Shown here: positions 11,620-22,999 of the stretch, in pieces
How positions within the stretch are numbered: the first letter of the stretch is position 1
Layout: every line of letters begins with the position of its first letter
NCBI RefSeq assembly: GCF_905171775.1
Contig: NC_053489.1
Coordinates: forward strand, 331,610,089-331,674,088
DNA length: 64,000 nt
Direction of reading: 5' to 3'
Source of the DNA: Rana temporaria
Lineage: Eukaryota > Chordata > Amphibia > Anura > Ranidae
Notes under the pieces: generated by a model
What the model saw: the letters and a program-made list of their open reading frames with translations, nothing else
What the model was told of the DNA's origin: nothing
Database searches by the model: none
Made by a program: the position numbers and the translations under genes

Positions 11620-12818
11620 TTAACGTGCAAAGATGCCTACTGCGAGGCATTTCCTGACTGCTCTTCCCTCAGAAGATGGGGTAGCCTCGGTCAGAGGGGG
11701 ATTGTCTGGTTCGGGGGTCAGGACATCGCGTATGTCAATCTCCAGGCCCCTTCTCACGGCGAAGTTGTGCAGCATGCAACATGCACCGATGATCTGGCAC
11801 ATGAAGTTTGAGGAATACAACAGGGTACCCCCAGACTTATCCAGGCATCGGAAACGGGACTTCAGGAGGCCAAAGGTGCGTTCCACCACTCCACGGGTAT
11901 GTGCATGTGCTTCATTGTATCTTTCCTCTCCTGTGGTTTGGGGATTCCGGAATGGATTCATGAGATGGGGTCCAAGTGCATATGCAGAGTCACCTGGAAG
12001 GGAAAAGACAGGAGGATGTTAGTCATGCATGTGCCCCTCGTGATGTCTGCATCATGGGGGGGGGGGACAGTCATGCCTGACACCCATGTCACTCACCAAC
12101 TAGCCAGTTGTCCCCATACATGTTCTGTTCAAATTCCATTGGGATGGGGCTTTGATGGTATATGTAGCTGTCATGGCTTGATCCTGGGTGTTTGGCACGG
12201 ACGTGCCATATGAGGCATTGGGCATCGGCTATCACCTGTACGTTGATGGAATGCCAATGCTTGCGATTGCGGTATAGGGGCTCTGTCTCACGGGGGGGCC
12301 GTAGTTCCACATGCGTGGGAATCTGGCAATTCTGTAGAAATCACGCATTGCCTTCACCCGCAGGTCCTCCTGGGTGGGTCTGATGATTTGGTTGGCCATG
12401 CATCTCAGGATTTCGGGGATAACCTGGTGCACACATCTGCTAACGGAGGATTGTGCCATCCCAGCCACCACTCCACTTGTACGCTGAAAAGAGCCACTGG
12501 CAAGGAAATGCAGTGTTGCCAGTACCTTGACCAGTGGCTCCACTGCATGTGAGCGGTGTGTCTGGCTGGTGATGTCATCTTTCAGGGTTTTGGTAATTCC
12601 ATGATGGCAGTAGGGGTGAATCTGAAGATGCGATACACCTCAGAATCACACATGCCAAAGACGTTTATGCGCGGTCGGTATATCCTCTCCCTTGCCCTCC
12701 TCTCCCGTGCCCTCCTCCTCCTCCATTCCCTCCTCCTTCTGCGCGCATCTAAAGCCAGTATTATAGCTATGACCATGGATGCCCCTGGCATGTTGGCATA
12801 CAGATTGTTGTCCTGCAA
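11620..12818 (-). pseudogene. Harbinger DDE transposase, decayed
   Basis: Read on the minus strand it starts MQDNNLYANMPGASM and has an Arg-rich stretch. It continues through a helix-turn-helix region (GSFQRTSGVVAGMAQSSVSR) to YRNRKHWHSINVQVIADAQ, a PIF/Harbinger hallmark. An intron with GTGAGT donor and TTCCCTTCCAG acceptor lies at 11994-12096. It joins to GDSAYALGPHLMNPF (second catalytic Asp) and VVERTFGLLKSRFR (catalytic Glu). Three faults are seen. There is a frameshift near 12594. The segment between ARFP and THVELRPP, which should carry the first catalytic Asp, is missing near 12310. The reading frame changes at that same deletion. It is convergent with the Myb-like gene, the usual two-gene Harbinger layout. 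It is certainly inactive as written. Confidence 0.8.
11994..12096 (-). other. Intron of the decayed Harbinger transposase
   Basis: On the minus strand it begins GTGAGTGACATGG and ends TTTCCCTTCCAG. Splicing joins NWLVG to DSAYALG without changing frame, which supports the intron. Confidence 0.7.
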
Positions 12819-12843
12819 GTGTGTGTGCTCAGCTCATCCCTAA

Positions 12844-13196
12844 CAGTGTTGCTTTAGCTGACCTGCACACGTCTGGTGCAAAGTTAAAGCTGCTTTTATG
12901 AGGGGTAACTTTAGACCGGACGTACAGCTGATGTGCACAGCGTGTAGCCTGCGCCGGACAAACGTACTTTTGTTGATCGCCGTATCTTCCTCATTTGCAT
13001 ATACAAAACAATGGTGCGTCTAGCGTATTTTTGCGCCCATGATGCGCCGGTGTAGAAAAATTACGTCGGTCCGAAAAATCTGGTTTTCAGGCGTATCTCA
13101 TTTTGGGGATACGGCGCATAGATAGGCCGGCGCATATTTACACTTACGCCGCGCATCTCGAGATACGCCGGCGTAAGTGCTTTGTGGATCTGGCCC
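12844..13196. mobile_element. Right terminal region of the Harbinger element
   Basis: It ends in nested ATACGCCGGCGTAAGTGC sequence and the terminus GTGGATCTGGCCC at 13196, followed by AAT. The same GGGCCAGATCC-type terminus bounds the MITEs at 16849, 28771 and 40936. A subterminal AGTTAAAGCTGCTTTTATGA block at about 12883 recurs in the MITE at 28771 (AGTTAAAGCTGCTATTATGA at 29038). The matching left terminus was not found upstream of 10022. Confidence 0.65.
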
Positions 13197-13199
13197 AAT

Positions 13200-14527
13200 G
13201 TGTGCAGTTCAACTATAGTTTCAAAAAAGCTCAATATATTTGGCACATATTTGTATCAAGTATTTCGAGGCAATATTTTTTTATTAAACCAGAGTTCATC
13301 AACCTGTCCTATTACTCTCTTAAATGTTCACTTTATTGTTTTAAACTTGGGTTAGGTTGATAAATAGACTTTTCTTTATTGTAAAGATATGGCTGATGCC
13401 ATTACAGTATCATGAAAGATACACAGTGAAAGAAAACAGATCTAACAGATGATTTATTGGTACACACTAGGCAGCATCAATATATCATGTTATTATGAAA
13501 CATGATGAACGGTTTTACCTGTGCTTCATACGCTCTAAGGCATAAGCAAGATACTTAATTTAATTGATGTCTAGGGAAAAAAATTATATTTGTCAAAATT
13601 TAAATGGAATTCTGACAAACATTTAGACTGCTTAATGGCTTTTCATGCAAGTTTGAACCACTAAGGCATAGAAATAGACTTCTGATAATAAATGTGGTAT
13701 ATTTGGTATAACGCTGTTGTGTTTTTTAATGAAAATAAAGGAAAGAGCTCAGAATGTTCAATGAGCAGAAAAATCTTTAAGCTTATTTATTGTTTTTCAC
13801 TCTGGCTTGGAACTGCAATAGGATACTAAGTAAGCTATTTTAGGTGCATTTGCCTTTTAAGTTTAAAGGGAAAGTGTAAAACATTTTCAGTCAACGCATA
13901 TTCTGCGTTATTGCTTAATTATTGTCTTTACAAAGTATACAACAAAAGTCTTACATCTGGGCAATTCAACTGATTGTTTGATGGAATGAAACATAATTCA
14001 ATGGAAACATTTAGTGAAATCTCCAAAAAGATTGGCAGATGCAGAAATATAGCCATTTAAATTGATATGAAACTCTAAACTTCTATAAAAGTTCAGCTTT
14101 GGCATTGTCTTCACATTTAACCCTTTTGGTCAGCAAGGTTGCCAATCATGTTAAAGGTCAAAATCAACTTTTACAGGCAACAATAACATGACTGAGGTAT
14201 GTGCAGATATTATGGCTGTTTTTCCTTTTCCCAGCCTTATTCTTTTAAACCCCACCCCAATCAAACAAACACCAATTCCCTTTTTGGGTTTTAAAACCCA
14301 TAGCAGCCACTTTATTAAATATAAAATACAACTTTATTACCAAAATATAACTTTAGTTTTTATTTTACATATGTGAACATTAATACCCAACCCTCTTACA
14401 GTAATACAAGTATTAAAGTCTAGGATCTTAGAAGGCATAATTGTATCATACCGACTGACTGTATGCACCATCAAAATAGACTTAAAGGCCCTCATCCTCA
14501 ACTACACTAGCTTGAGGACTATTACTA
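13200..14527. other. Intronic sequence without recognised features
   Basis: About 1.3 kb of AT-rich sequence with no repeat termini, exon-like open frame or RNA gene that I can support. Confidence 0.5.
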
Positions 14528-15213
14528 ATAACCTCCCTGGAGGTATTCCCGAGTTTGGCTCGGGGTGAAATTTCAGAACTATTAGCGGTAACCCGCAGTA
14601 TCCAGGCAGAGTTACTTACCTTGTCCCCTGGATCCTGTGATGCCTCCCCGCTGTGTGAGCGTGCTGTCTCCTCGCTCGATTCACACAGTGCCCGAGTGCC
14701 GCCAAGCTCTGTTCCCTGCGACGTTACGATGCATGGGGGGCGGAGATCGGCGCCAAATTCAAAAAAGTAAAAACACAGTACACATACAGTATACTGTAAT
14801 CTTACAGATTACAGTACTGTATAAATAATTATACACCCCCTTTGTCCCTAGTGGTCTGTCCAGTGCCCTGAATGCACTTTTATATTATAAATACATTTTT
14901 TATGCCTTGAAATTTAGATTGTCCATAGCAACCAAAAAGTGTCCCTTGTGGTTTTAGACCAGCTAGAAAACAGCGATAATATATTAGAATCACTTGCAGA
15001 ATTGAGCGATAGCGATTTGTGAGGAAATTCTTCATCAAACACTAAAAGTAATGACAGTGACAATTCTGCATTTAATAATCTTGTTTGGACAGATTTAAGT
15101 GAGTTGTTCCTAAGAATTGCAGGCCTACAATATAAAATGCCACATTTCCATGCAAAACTTGTACCGCTTTCAGCACCAAAAATCTGAAAGAATCATACCA
15201 CCAGGGAGGTTAA
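14528..15213 (+). mobile_element. piggyBac-like MITE with a possible coding remnant
   Basis: The ends are TAACCTCCCTGGAGGTA and, inverted, TTAACCTCCCTGGTGGTA; TTAA is intact at the right end (15210-15213). The terminal CCTCCCTGG repeat and TTAA target suggest piggyBac. Between about 14950 and 15180 a Ser/Asp/Glu-rich reading (LAELSDSDL, a stop, then SNTKSNDSDNSAFNN and VWTDLSELFL) resembles the acidic N-terminus of a piggyBac transposase, but this is tentative. Confidence 0.55.
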
Positions 15214-16062
15214 GATACCCACGATACAGCCAAATGACTCATTAAACCATTACTGGCTTACATTTACCATAGTAGGTACACCCATACCTGAGATGGGCCT
15301 CCTTCTCCAAATGTTACTGTGACTGCCTTCCAAGACCGTGAGACTCATGCAAATTGCTACAACATTCCAGATAACATAAACAATCCCCCCACACATAATG
15401 CCCTACACAACAACCCTGTTTAACCACACAAGGACCACAAGGACCACAAGGACCTTGGCTTTAACCCTGAAAGAGAAGGAAACAAAACAACTGATCAAAG
15501 AGAGGGAGGGCAGGAGAAGCTCTTTCCAAGCTGTCCAGACTCTGACTAACCTTAAGAACTAGTATCACCCCCTATACTCCTCCATCTTTTGAAACACAAC
15601 TAACCTTTAACCTGTTCTTTCCACCATCCTATACTGCCAACCCTGTCATGTCTGGCCTTCCCCTTATGATGTTCCTCCAGCTCCAGACCATATTCTTTTT
15701 CATATGATCTCAGCTGCCTATATGTATGGATTTGCTGTTTTTAAAACTGAATGTAATTTCTTTGCAAATTGCAAAATTTATTTTTTATGATATGTTCAGT
15801 TTGAATTTTCTAGAGGCTATGACATGTTTACATCAGGTAAAATTATTCAATATGATTCTACTGTGATGGGCATTACAATATAATGTTATACTTTACAAAC
15901 TCCCAAGATCCAGATTATACAGAAACTAAATAACATATTTTACAGAGTGAAACTTATGCAAGCAAAAGTAAAACATATAAAACAAAACCCAAGGAAGGAA
16001 GAAAACGGGGCTGTAGGGCAGGATCAAGAATTCAGCAAAAAAAAAAGGCTGGAAAAAGATTA
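15214..16062. other. Intronic sequence without recognised features
   Basis: About 850 bp with a short GGACCACAA tandem repeat near 15430-15455 and otherwise nothing I can assign. Confidence 0.5.
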
Positions 16063-16167
16063 ATGGGGATTTATAATCTAAGTGGAGTAGTATTAACAGA
16101 CAAAGAAACAAATATATTGCAACTTGGATTAAAGTGTGGTCTGAAACGACCTATTAATAAATTTGAT
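16063..16167 (+). pseudogene. Penelope-like element, N-terminal fragment
   Basis: The reading IYNLSGVVLTDKETNILQLG followed by LKCGLKRPINKFD matches the start of PLE proteins, where an NLS/LT..E..LL..GL pattern precedes the reverse transcriptase. It is cut at 16168 by a Harbinger fragment. Roughly 150 residues expected before the next PLE piece are absent, so there is also a deletion. The same element continues at 16366. Confidence 0.6.
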
Positions 16168-16365
16168 GGCCCGGATTCAGATACATTTACGTATCTATCC
16201 GCGGGCGTAACGTATCTTGGATACGTTACGCCGCCGAAACTTAGGGCGCAAGTTCCGTATTCATAAAGAACTTGCGCCCTAAGTTACGGCGGCGTAACGT
16301 ATGTGCTCCGGCGTAAGCCCGCCTAATTCAAATGTGGATGATGTGGGCGTGTTTTACGAATCCCC
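16168..16365. mobile_element. Truncated Harbinger MITE inside the PLE
   Basis: It begins GGCCCGGATTCAGATACATT and contains a strong hairpin, in which a CTTAGGGCGCAAGTTC arm is mirrored by GAACTTGCGCCCTAAG, and a CGGCGGCGTAACG run typical of this family. No matching right terminus is seen before PLE coding sequence resumes, so it is a half element or was deleted together with part of the PLE. Confidence 0.6.
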
Positions 16366-16848
16366 ACCATTTATACACTCCCCAAAATACATAAAGACCC
16401 TCTCAATCCTCCCGCAAGACCCATTGTCAATGGCATTGGGTCTGAAACGTCTAGGCTAGGACAATACTTGGACCAATTTCTACAGGAAAGTGTTAAAGCT
16501 ACTAAAGCCTACTTGAGGGATACTAAAGATTTTTTACAAGCCCTACAAGATATGAAATTAGCAGGGAGGAATGAGGTCTTCTTGGTGACGTCTGATGTAA
16601 CATCATTATATACCGTGATTCAACACGATGATGCTCTTTTAGCCCTTAATTGGACTTTAAGCCAGAGAGAAGATCTCCCACCACATCAGGAGGTTTTTTT
16701 AAGGGACAATTTAGATTTCTGTTTGTCGCACAATTATTTTTGGTTTGATAATTGTTTTTACACACAGAAAAAAGGAGTGGCGATGGGCGCTAAATTTGCG
16801 CCCAGTATCGCCAATCTCTTTATGGGAGAGTGGGAGGATAAGTATACT
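16366..16848 (+). pseudogene. Penelope-like reverse transcriptase, first part
   Basis: The frame opens with IYTLPKIHKDPLNPPARPIV and runs to EDKYT without a stop. The visible RT landmarks are ARPIVNGIGS, the SDVTSLYT motif A region with its Asp, and GVAMGAKFAPSIANLFMGEW (motif B). PLEs copy RNA into DNA by target-primed reverse transcription. The frame is interrupted at 16849 by a Harbinger MITE flanked by ACT/ATT and resumes at 17565 in the same frame once the insert and one 3-bp duplicate are discounted. Frogs carry Neptune-type PLEs, which is the likely clade. Confidence 0.8.
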
Positions 16849-17561
16849 GGGCCAAATCCTCAAAAGGGATACGCAGGCGGAACTGCTGTTCAGCCTGCGT
16901 ATCCCTGTGCCTATCTTTGGAACTGATCCTCAGAAGCAGTTTTCCAAAGATAGGCAGAAGATCTGACATCTGTAAGACACTTACACTGTCAGATCTTAGG
17001 ATGCAGTACCGCATCCGCCGCTGGGGGCATTTCGCTTTTGAAATGCCGCTTTGCGCATGCAAATGAGGACTTACGGAGATCCACAAAGCTTTTCAGCTTT
17101 GTTTTTTCTGCGTAAGTTTACGTTTGCATACGTAAAATTAGGGATGCTTTTACAAAGTGTAAACTAGTTACACCTTGTAAAAACAGACCTTTTTTTTCGA
17201 TCGCCGCTATTTTTTTTAAATTTAGAATTTTATTTTTCGGCGCGTAACTTTTTTTTTACCCGACGCAACTTTATTGTCCCGTCGCAATCCACAAAGCCCG
17301 GCGTAACGGAATTTCGCACGCTGCCCGTCGGGAAAATGACGTCACGAGCATGCGCAGTACGGCCGGCGCGGGAGTGCGCCTCATTTAAATTGTCATCGCC
17401 CCCTGCAGAAGAGGACCGCCTTGCGCCGGAGACATTTAAGTTACACGGCCGAAAATTTCTAGGTAAGTGCTTTGTGGATCGGGCACTTAGGTAGAAATTT
17501 TCCGCCAGTGTAACTTAAATGGTAAAAGTTAAGTTAGGCTACGTTTTTGTGGATTTGCCCC
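16849..17561. mobile_element. Harbinger MITE inserted in the PLE reverse transcriptase
   Basis: The termini are GGGCCAAATCCTCAAAAG and, inverted, GGGGCAAATCCACAAAAA. The 3-bp flanks are ACT (16846-16848) and ATT (17562-17564). The 713-bp interior has CGTAA-rich subterminal sequence like the copies at 28771 and 40936 and no open frame. It is younger than the PLE copy it interrupts. Confidence 0.75.
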
Positions 17562-17564
17562 ATT

Positions 17565-18114
17565 TTTTCTAATAGGAGGGCAGAATTATTGTTTTACAGG
17601 CGTTTTAAAGATGATGTGATGTTTTTATGGAAAGGATTGGAAGCATCTTTGGGAATGTTTTTAGATTCCCTTAACAAAAACCTGAATAACATTAAACTTA
17701 CAAGCCAGTCCAGTCAAGAAACAATTGATTTTCTTGATGTGAGCATTTATAGGAATGGGGATGTTTTAGAAACAAAAGTATATTTTAAACCGACAGATCG
17801 GAACAGTTTTTTACCAATCCAGAGTGGCCATCATCCGGCTTGGTTAAAAAATATTCCTAAAGGCCAATTGATGCGGGTAAAGAGAAATTGTTCCACAGTC
17901 GAGGATTATGAGTCTCAATCTAAAATTCTGAAAAATAGATTTAGAGAAAAAGGATATGATGCCCAACAACTGGATGTAATATCGGAAGAGATAAAACTGA
18001 TCCCATGGGTAGAGGTCCTAAGAGATGTGGCCAAGACGGCCTCTACTGGAAATCATGAATGTGGCTTTATTTCTTTGTTTCATGCTCAATATAAGGAAGT
18101 AGAAAATGTACTTA
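17565..18114 (+). pseudogene. Penelope-like reverse transcriptase, second part
   Basis: It continues the RT with FYRRFKDDVMFLWKG (motif C, with KDD where IDD is common), then FLDVSIYRNGDVLETKVYFK and PTDRNSFLPIQSGHHPAWLK. This is the usual PLE order of RT thumb and linker. The frame is open until a second MITE enters at 18115 after a TTA. The KDD variant is visible in the sequence; whether it is original or a mutation is unknown. Confidence 0.8.
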
Positions 18115-18532
18115 TGCCCTCTACACACGATAGGTTAGTCTGATGAAAACGGTCTGATGGATTTTTCCATCAGTTATCCGATGAAACTGACTGATGATCA
18201 GTCGTGCCTACACACCATCAGTTAAAAAACCGATCGTGTCAGAACGCGGTGACGTAAAACACAACAACATGCTGAAAAAAATGAAGTTCAATGCTTCCAA
18301 GCATGCGTTGACTTGATTTTTGAGCATGCGTGGATTTTTAACCGATGGACGTACCTACAGATGATCGTTTTTTTCTATAGGTTTTTTATCCATCAGATAA
18401 TTTTAAAACAAGTTCCTATTTTTTTAACCTATGGATAAATAACCGATGGGGCCCCCACACGATCGGTTTGGTCTGATGAAAACTGTCCATCAGACCGTTT
18501 TCATCAGACTAACCTATCGTGTGTACGCAGCA
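18115..18532. mobile_element. Harbinger-type palindromic MITE inserted in the PLE
   Basis: TTA flanks both sides (18112-18114, 18533-18535). Terminal arms: CTACACACGATAGGTTAGTC followed by TGATGAAAACGGTCTGATGG is mirrored at the right end. The interior includes ACGCGGTGACGT, shared with the 40.2-kb and 47.2-kb elements. Discounting the insert and one TTA rejoins the PLE frame (VENVL to RDHWHILC). Confidence 0.8.
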
Positions 18533-19129
18533 TTAGGGATCATTGGCACATTTTGTGCCTCGATAAAACTCTGAAACCTGTACTTCCGATGACTCCAACA
18601 TGTATTTATCGAAAGGCGCAGAGTATAGGAGATAAAGTAGTGAAAAAAGTCCTGGATCAGCCAACAAGATTATCATAATTTTGGGATAAAAAACTTTTTT
18701 TTTTGCCTGTAGAAAATGTAAATCTTGCAAATCAGTAGCAGAACCAATGAGAGGTATAGCGAACTTTAAATCTACTGTGAATAATAATGAATTTGCTATT
18801 AAGTAGTTTATGTAGTTTATGTTCTACTATGTCCATGTGGACTGATGTATGTAGGCCGAACTAAAAGGTGTTTGAAAGTGAGAATAGGTGAACACATTAA
18901 AAATATTACGATAGGTTTTAAAGACCACAACGTGTCACTCCACCATGATCAGGACCCCACTGGATTGAAATTCTGGGGTGTGGACCATATCAAGCCTGTT
19001 TGGAGAGGTAGCAATATGATTAGGGAATTGTCCAAACAAGAAACTCTATGGATATATCTATTAGACACACTCTTCCCAAAAGGGTTAAATGTAGAACTCA
19101 ATATTAATTGTTTTATAAGCGATTATTAA
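18533..19129 (+). pseudogene. Penelope-like C-terminal region with GIY-YIG endonuclease
   Basis: The first part reads DHWHILCLDKTLKPVLPMTP and a Cys-rich CRKCKSC segment typical of PLEs, with in-frame stops near 18676. A duplicated TAGTTTATG near 18798-18822 shifts the frame. The endonuclease then reads YVLLCPCGLMYVGRTKR, CLKVRIGEHI, and ends in ELNINCFISDY before TAA at 19129. GIY-YIG nicks target DNA in PLE integration (family knowledge). The stop and frameshift make this copy inactive. Confidence 0.8.
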
Positions 19130-19188
19130 TGATGTATATTTAATATCTCCACTGGTTTATGAAAATTAACTTTTTTTTAGATATTTAT

Positions 19189-19192
<4 letters not shown>

Positions 19193-19251
<59 letters not shown>
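19193..19251. repeat. (TA)n microsatellite
   Basis: An uninterrupted TA dinucleotide run. It produces Ile/Tyr peptides in translation that are not genes. Confidence 0.95.
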
Positions 19252-19256
<5 letters not shown>

Positions 19257-19540
19257 CATTTTTCTTGTCTTGAAGGATTTTAATACAATTAATATTGGAT
19301 TAATTTTGAGATTATTTCAGACAATTTTAAATATTAGATTTTAATCTTAATATTGAATATTTTACCCTTGGCATATCAATGCGAGGAATATTAGAACCAA
19401 TGTTTTTTTTTTTTTCAGTATTTAAAATTAACTAACATACTTTGTGAATATATACTTTTTTGCGTGTTCCCTATCAGATCTTTTTAGCGCTTATTTAAAT
19501 TAGTTGTATTGGTATATTAATTTGGAAGTGAAATTATTGG

Positions 19541-19542
<2 letters not shown>

Positions 19543-19593
<51 letters not shown>

Positions 19594-19608
19594 ATATATA
19601 TATATATA

Positions 19609-19660
<52 letters not shown>
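19543..19660. repeat. (TA)n/(TG)n microsatellite
   Basis: TA runs broken by TGTG motifs. No coding value. Confidence 0.95.
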
Positions 19661-19665
<5 letters not shown>

Positions 19666-20270
19666 TTTCATATTCAGATATATTCATCTATGAATTTTAT
19701 ATTTATTTATATATTTATCATATGTGCAAACAATTAATATTGCTTGATTTAATAGAAAGTAATATTGGTATATGTGACAGCTTTAAATTGTGTTATATGA
19801 TTGATATTTTATAGCATGTCGAATTTACAGCTTGACCCCAGTGATTGAAAGCCCTATTACATCCGCTTGTTCGATCTGGTAGAAGATGTAGGGAAACAAG
19901 GGGTTAACGCTGAGCACGCCCAGCATGCAGATCAATCACTATTTAAACTGTGTTGTCGAATCGTGAGGCCACGCCCTCAGAGGAAGTCGAGAGGACGAAA
20001 CGTCAGGGCGTGACCTTACGATACACAGGAAACATTGTGCTGTGTGCTATGTTCCAGCTGCGCTCTATTGTGGGTGAACAGGGCTGTGTCTATCTACGGT
20101 GGACGGGACAGACACATGCTGATTATCCCGCAGTGAGCATTTGATGCCCGGCCATTTGATTGTTATTTAAACAATCTTTTAAATGAATGCTGCTAATAAT
20201 GTCAGTAAGCTGAACAATGCAGTTTGTGGAATAAAGACTTAAAGCTGTATTACACCATCTCCAGTCTTTT

Positions 20271-20947
20271 CTTTGCTCTTACAACCGGTGGATATTAGCG
20301 TGCTGATTGTTCTCAGGCTTTGGATTTGGAGGAAATCAGATGGTGCAGAGGTTCAGAGCATGTTGAACTCTACCTTCTGGTGAGTAGATACCCATTAGGG
20401 GAGAATGACACAGGAGAAGCCTGAAGTGTGGAGTGTGCACATTTGATGTCACCTGCAGCGGAGAACTTACCACTCTTTTAGAGCACTTCTTTCACTGGAC
20501 TCTTGCTTACATCCCTTCATCTTAATATCAATTCCTTCTATGCATGGTCATAGGAAAGAGGGATCACAGTCTATAGTGACAACTAGCGCTGCTGTAGTAA
20601 CGGATAAGAATTGTATTGCCTATTGTAATTTACTATAATTTTAGATGTTTTGTATTTTAAGCGGCTGCTGAAAGTTTTATATTAAATGACTTATGGTAAC
20701 ATTTAGTCATTGGTTTTCTGTTATAAGTTCCTATTTTGCCCTTAGCGCCGAGATAGTGAAAGTAGGCCTGGATCCTCACTATATTAGTATGTTAAAAGGA
20801 AAACATAGAGCTTAAAAATAGGTGAATTTCTGATTGAAAATCAACTCTTGGTGACTGCAAACCAATTAGACAATACAAAGTATGCTAACTCATGGTAAGC
20901 ATTCATGCTATAGATGATATGAGTGCAGTTAACTAAGATCTGATTGG
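20271..20947. other. Intronic sequence without recognised features
   Basis: No termini, open frame or RNA gene supported. It may include further PLE untranslated sequence. Confidence 0.4.
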
Positions 20948-21745
20948 TTAACTGCATGCCGACCAGCGCATAACGATATACATTGGCACAATGGCACTGC
21001 TGCGCAAATGGGCATACAGGTAGGTCCCCTTTAAAACGTGGCTTAGTGAGCGTGTGCACTGCCAGTGGGGCAAACGCGCACCCGATGCATGCTCCATGAC
21101 CATGCCTGCGGGACCCGCAGACTTGATGTCCCGCGATCGCATCACAGAGCTGCAGAATGGGGAGATGTCTATGTAAACAAAGCAGTTTCCTTGTTCTGCC
21201 TAGTGACGTGACAGAGATCTACTGCTTCCTGTGATTGGGAGCAGTGATCTCTGTCATGTCACTTGTAGCCCATCCCTCCCACATCCCACAGTTAGAATCA
21301 CTCCCTAGGACGCAATTAACCCCTCATTTTTAACCCCTTCCCTGACAGTGTCATTTACACAGTAATCAGTGCATTGTTATAGCACTGATCGCTGTAAAAA
21401 TTACAATGGTCCCAAAATAGTGTTAAAAGTGTCCGATGTGTCCGCCATAATGTCGCAGTCATGATAAAAATTGCAGATCGCCGCTATTACTAATAGAAAC
21501 AAATATTTAAAAAAATGCCATAAATCTATCCCCTACAGCTCCCGGTCCTCGTTCTGTAACAAGTGATCTCAGGTGCCCGGCGGTGATCACACCCGCCGGG
21601 CATGCGCGTCAGGATCAGGGACGAGCGGGGGGCACGCACACGCCCCTAGTGGCCACTTCGCGAGGTGACGTATAGCTACGTGCTCTCACGCAGGGGAGCC
21701 GACCTGCCGCCGTATAACTGTGGTGGCTGGTCGGCAAGTAGTTAA
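20948..21745 (+). mobile_element. TTAA MITE copy, eroded left end
   Basis: The right end is GGTCGGCAAGTAGTTAA. The interior has the AGTGTCATTTACACAGTAATCAGTG block and CCGCCATAATGTCGCAGTCA followed by TG, shared with the copies at 36854 and 46314. The left end (TTAACTGCATGCCGACC) is degraded. Confidence 0.6.
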
Positions 21746-22290
21746 AGCTAGGGGTTGAAGGTATGTTGTAATACCTCCTCCCTTAGTAGCTTAATGCATT
21801 CCTATATGTGAGAGATATGATGTAGTGAACCTCCAAACTCTTTTTCTCTGATTAGAGTGACGCCTGGGGTCCAGTACTGAAAATCACATGACATAGAGAA
21901 GTGCATTGAAATCTTTTCCCTTAACCGCAGTTGTGGTTCACTCTCGTTCACTGTAGTTTGTGACATAGGTTTGGAGAGCGAGGGAACCCCGGAGAGATCG
22001 TGTGGTTCTGACAGGCATGTGAGGAGGAGAGCCACGCCAACATTTCACGGCCGCTGTCGGCGCCATCTTGGCCGCTTGCCAGGTCTGCTGAGGGATAGTA
22101 ATCTGTGAGCCGCCTGGGCAGATTAGTGGTCTTTCTTCTTTTTAACATGGTCCACTGGCTTCACAGGAGGATTAGGCTGTCAGGTGGGCAGTTTTCCCTT
22201 CTCTGGAGCTGCTGTGATTGTTGCTCTGGCTGTTTTAACTGCGGAGCAGTGGATCTAGTCAGCCATCTGCACCAGCCGTCAAGCCACGCC
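21746..22290. other. Intronic sequence without recognised features
   Basis: About 545 bp with no assignable element; CCGCTGTCGGCGCCATCTTGG near 22049 is GC-rich but isolated. Confidence 0.4.
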
Positions 22291-22999
22291 CCCAAATACA
22301 CAATATTTTGTACTTGTTGCTATAATAAATATCTCCATTTTTTTTTTAGGTACATTTTTTTCCTCAGTTCTTCTACATATTTTTGGTATAAAAAAATCGC
22401 CATAAGCATATAATGATTGGTTTGCACAAAAGTTATAGCATCTACAAAATAGGGGAAAGATTTATGGCATTTTTTTTTTTTTTTTTACTAGTAATGATGG
22501 TAAATTTACTAGTAGTGTCAGTATGGGTATGGGACGGGTGTACTAGTAGTGTCAGTATGGTGGACAGATCGGACACTTTTGACAAATTTTTGGGACCATT
22601 GACAATTATACAGTACAGCGATCAGTGCTATAAAAATGCACTGATTACTGTGTAAATGTCACTGGTAGGGAAGGGGTTAACAACTGGGGGGCGATCAAGG
22701 GGTTAACTGTGCATCCTAGTGTGTGCTCTAACTGTGGAGGGAGGGGACTGACTATAGGAGATGACAGATTGTGGTTCCGAGCTACTAAGAACTCACAATC
22801 TCTCTCTCCTCTCCTCACAGAACTGGGATGTGTGTGTTTACACAGACACGCCTCTGTTCTGCCTCTCGTGCCTGTGATTGCTGTGCAGTGGGCGTGCGTG
22901 CTATCCCGCTTAAAGGAGCCAATGTACAGCTAAGACGGCTCACAGGATTGTGCCAACCTGTCGCAGTATAATGATGGTGGCTGGTCAGCAATGGGTTAA
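22291..22999 (-). mobile_element. TTAA MITE copy, reverse orientation, truncated
   Basis: It contains the family blocks in reverse order (ACTTGTTGCTATAATAAATA, then GATTGGTTTGCACAAAAGTT, then ACAATTATACAGTACAGCGA) and ends GGTCAGCAATGGGTTAA at 22999. Confidence 0.6.

Larger units (their letters stand above)
19130..20270 (+). mobile_element. Probable PLE 3' region with AT repeats and a hammerhead-like hairpin
   Basis: It follows the PLE stop directly. It contains TA microsatellites (19193-19251, 19543-19660) and, at 19961-20028, a hairpin: TCGTGAGGCCACGCCCT pairs with AGGGCGTGACCTTACGA around CAGAGGAAGTCGAGAGGACG and AAACGTC. The latter resembles the CUGANGA/stem/GAAAC hammerhead core reported for PLE terminal repeats. 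The downstream boundary is a guess. Confidence 0.45.

Noticed and set aside
19159..19814. Ile/Tyr-rich proteins
   Set aside because: Translations of TA microsatellites.
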